A model generated the notes under the pieces. It ran no database searches. It worked only from the letters and a program-made list of their open reading frames with translations, and was not told where the DNA came from. Below are positions 13,741-15,279 of a stretch of 15,279 nt of DNA, one piece after another. Position numbers and translations under genes: made by a program. This DNA comes from SYIM01 sp041182885 (GTDB lineage Bacteria; Pseudomonadota; Gammaproteobacteria; Burkholderiales; Burkholderiaceae_E), in the NCBI GenBank assembly GCA_049423065.1, contig JBMSQB010000097.1:1-15279 (forward strand), written 5' to 3'. Positions within the stretch are counted from its first letter, which is position 1. Every line of letters starts with the position of its first letter.

Positions 13741-14016
13741 TCACGGTTTGGAAGAGGTGCCAGCGCCCCACCGGAATCTACCCCGCTCAAACGCAGACTG
13801 ATAGTGCGACTCGGCCTCGCGCCGCAACGCCGCCATGCAGTCGGCAAAGCTCGGATTGCCTACCCAGTGTGTTCCGCATGCCTCCTCTCGGTACCTGGCC
13901 GCAAAACTTTCGATGAATCGGCCGCGCTCGGCAGCGGCACTCTCATTGAGGGTCGATTCGCAACCAAATAAGCAAATGGTTGATGTGACCAGGGCAAAGA
14001 TGGATCTGATCTGCAT
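13741..14016 (-). CDS. Small putative lipoprotein of unknown function
   Basis: A 91-residue protein not recognised as a known family. It starts with MQIRSIFALVTSTICLFGC, a short basic and hydrophobic signal with a lipobox-like LFGC, so Cys19 could be lipid-modified; Phe at -2 is unusual for a lipobox. The mature ~70 residues are hydrophilic, with two further cysteines (in EACGTHW and ADCMAA) that could form a disulfide, and a charged, probably helical segment (ALRREAESHYQSAFERG). The frame is open to 14187, but the ATG at 14016 begins the signal sequence. It stands alone on the minus strand between dctP and the divergent BMP gene. The function is unknown. Confidence 0.6.
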   Translation of the reverse strand: MQIRSIFALVTSTICLFGCESTLNESAAAERGRFIESFAARYREEACGTHWVGNPSFADCMAALRREAESHYQSAFERGRFRWGAGTSSKP

Positions 14017-14116
14017 TGATAAATCTCGTATCTGGAAATTCGGATCATGGTTGGTTGAACGATCTTGTATTTTGCGACGCCGGGTGCTAGCGTCATTCTC
14101 GGATTTCAAGGGTTCA

Positions 14117-14130
14117 TGGCCGTTCGGCCA
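14117..14130. promoter_or_regulatory. Perfect inverted repeat upstream of BMP gene
   Basis: TGGCCG-TT-CGGCCA has perfect six-base arms around two bases. It lies in the 191-base divergent region between the small lipoprotein (minus) and the BMP gene (plus), 78 bases before the BMP start. It falls in the spacer of a weak promoter-like pair (TTCATG at 14113-14118 and GATAGT at 14135-14140). A repressor bound there would block that promoter. Both promoter and operator calls are tentative. Confidence 0.4.
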
Positions 14131-14207
14131 CCAGGATAGTCGCCAAATAAAGAATGACAACGCGCGCAAATCCTGTGGGGTGATCAATATTCAACGAGGA
14201 GACATTC

Positions 14208-15263
14208 ATGACGACACGATTGACGCGGCGGTCGGCGCTTGCTCTCGGCGGCGCTTCCCTGGCAGGTTTGGCTGTTCCAGCGTTCGCGCAGCAACCCAGG
14301 GTTCGAAAGTTTGCCGTGATGGTGCCCGAACGCGGTACGGATATGGGCTGGAACCAGCAGGGCGTGACGAGTGCGCGTGCTGCGGCCAAGAAGCTCGGCA
14401 TCCAGATCGAAGTAGCCGAGGGCCTTGGCTATGGCGATATCCGCCCGATCATGCGGGAACTGGTCGGCAACGGCGCAAACTTCATCATCGCGCATGCGAG
14501 CGGGTACAACACCACGGCATTCGAGGTTGGTGTCGAGCGCAATATTCCGGTGGCTGTCGTTGATACCCCTCGCAAGGTTGTTCGGCCGGGTCTGGTGGTG
14601 GGCTATGCCTTGTCAGGGCACGAGGGTGCGTATATGGCGGGCATTCTCGCAGCACGCACCACGCGCACCGGAACCTTGGGTATCGTGGTGTCGGGTGAGC
14701 CGCCCTCTTGGAATTCGCAGTCTGCCGCGTTCGCTCAGGGCGCCCGTTCGGTGCGAAGCGATATCCCAATTCGGTATGCAGTGATCGGTCCGGCGGCGTT
14801 TTCCGATGCACCGGGGGGGCGTCGTGTGGCCGAAGCAGTCATTGCTGCTGGCGCCGACACGATTTTCGGTCAGGGCAACGGTGCCACCATGGGCATGTTG
14901 CAGGGGATCACCACCTCGAAGGCGACGGATGGCGGTCCGGTGAACCTCATTGATGTGATTGGCGACAAGAGCGCGGTTGCACAGGGACGGTTGCTGTCGT
15001 CTGTTCTATGGGATCCGACCGAAACCTTTGTCAACATGATCCAGGATGTGAACGAAGGCAAGTTTGGGTCCCGCCCGTACACAATCGGTCTCGCCGATGG
15101 ATCGGTGCGCTTACTCAAGACCCCAGGTATCTCCGAGCCTGTATGGGGTGAACTCGAGAAGACGCGGGAGCGTATTCTCAAAGGCGAACTCAAAGTTCCG
15201 TTGATTGTGGACGCTGCGCAGGTGCGGGCACTTATGACAGCAGTTCAAGCCCCAAGCTCGTGA
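14208..15263 (+). CDS. BMP-family ABC transporter substrate-binding protein
   Basis: A 351-residue periplasmic binding protein of the BMP (Bmp/Med/PnrA-like) family, whose members bind nucleosides, purines or related compounds for ABC importers. The signal peptide TRRSALALGGASLAGLAVPAFA has twin arginines at residues 7-8, Tat-like, with cleavage at AFA|QQ (residue 27). There is no lipobox cysteine. Family features include GWNQQG (residues 47-52), the segment ELVGNGANFIIAHASG, and DVIGDKSAVAQGRLLSSVLW in the C-terminal lobe. GAGGAGA (14196-14202) lies five bases before the ATG. The family normally sits first in an operon with one ATPase and two permeases; these would lie beyond the right edge. 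The exact ligand cannot be told. Confidence 0.93.
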   Translation: MTTRLTRRSALALGGASLAGLAVPAFAQQPRVRKFAVMVPERGTDMGWNQQGVTSARAAAKKLGIQIEVAEGLGYGDIRPIMRELVGNGANFIIAHASGYNTTAFEVGVERNIPVAVVDTPRKVVRPGLVVGYALSGHEGAYMAGILAARTTRTGTLGIVVSGEPPSWNSQSAAFAQGARSVRSDIPIRYAVIGPAAFSDAPGGRRVAEAVIAAGADTIFGQGNGATMGMLQGITTSKATDGGPVNLIDVIGDKSAVAQGRLLSSVLWDPTETFVNMIQDVNEGKFGSRPYTIGLADGSVRLLKTPGISEPVWGELEKTRERILKGELKVPLIVDAAQVRALMTAVQAPSS

Positions 15264-15279
15264 ATGGGTCGGGCGCGCG

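Overview
The window reads as a chromosomal stretch from a betaproteobacterium, most likely Burkholderiales. It is GC-rich, has two Bug-type (TctC-like) periplasmic binding proteins without TctAB partners nearby, a TRAP transporter, a BMP-type ABC binding protein and a SoeABC-like molybdoenzyme. This mixture is typical of Alcaligenaceae/Comamonadaceae-like genomes. I see no rRNA, tRNA, CRISPR, insertion sequence, integrase or phage gene. No gap without a gene exceeds about 200 bases.

Layout from left to right. (1) 1-1365, minus strand: a Bug-type binding protein followed by a cupin that runs off the left edge, probably one operon. (2) 1366-1528: an intergenic region with a consensus-like promoter, a near-palindrome and two copies of a GATTTCATTA-centred sequence. 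(3) 1529-2193, plus: a Phd/YefM-type antitoxin overlapping a VapC/FitB-type PIN toxin. (4) 2281-6736, plus: three translationally coupled genes for a membrane-bound molybdoenzyme that best fits SoeABC, a cytoplasm-facing quinone-linked sulfite dehydrogenase. (5) 6731-7735, minus: an ACMSD-like amidohydrolase whose stop codon overlaps that of soeC. (6) 7874-10657, plus: a second Bug protein and a CocE/NonD-type serine hydrolase. (7) 10667-13616, minus: dctP-dctQ-dctM, a complete TRAP transporter with a strong hairpin between dctP and dctQ. (8) 13741-14016, minus: a small putative lipoprotein. (9) 14208-15263, plus: a BMP-family binding protein, probably the first gene of an ABC transporter that continues beyond the window.

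Taken together the region looks like uptake and catabolism. Binding proteins of three transporter classes capture small organic compounds, while the amidohydrolase, CocE-type hydrolase and cupin could process them. SoeABC would feed electrons from sulfite into the quinone pool. If a TRAP or Bug substrate carries a sulfonate group, the released sulfite would connect these parts, but that link is inference from gene order only.

I found no plainly new defence or mobile system. The most unusual points are in the detail: catalytic positions that differ from the reference enzymes (amidohydrolase, CocE hydrolase, TRAP binding protein), the repeated intergenic motif, the dctP/dctQ hairpin, and a pair of convergent genes that share the palindromic Ser-stop hexamer TCATGA.
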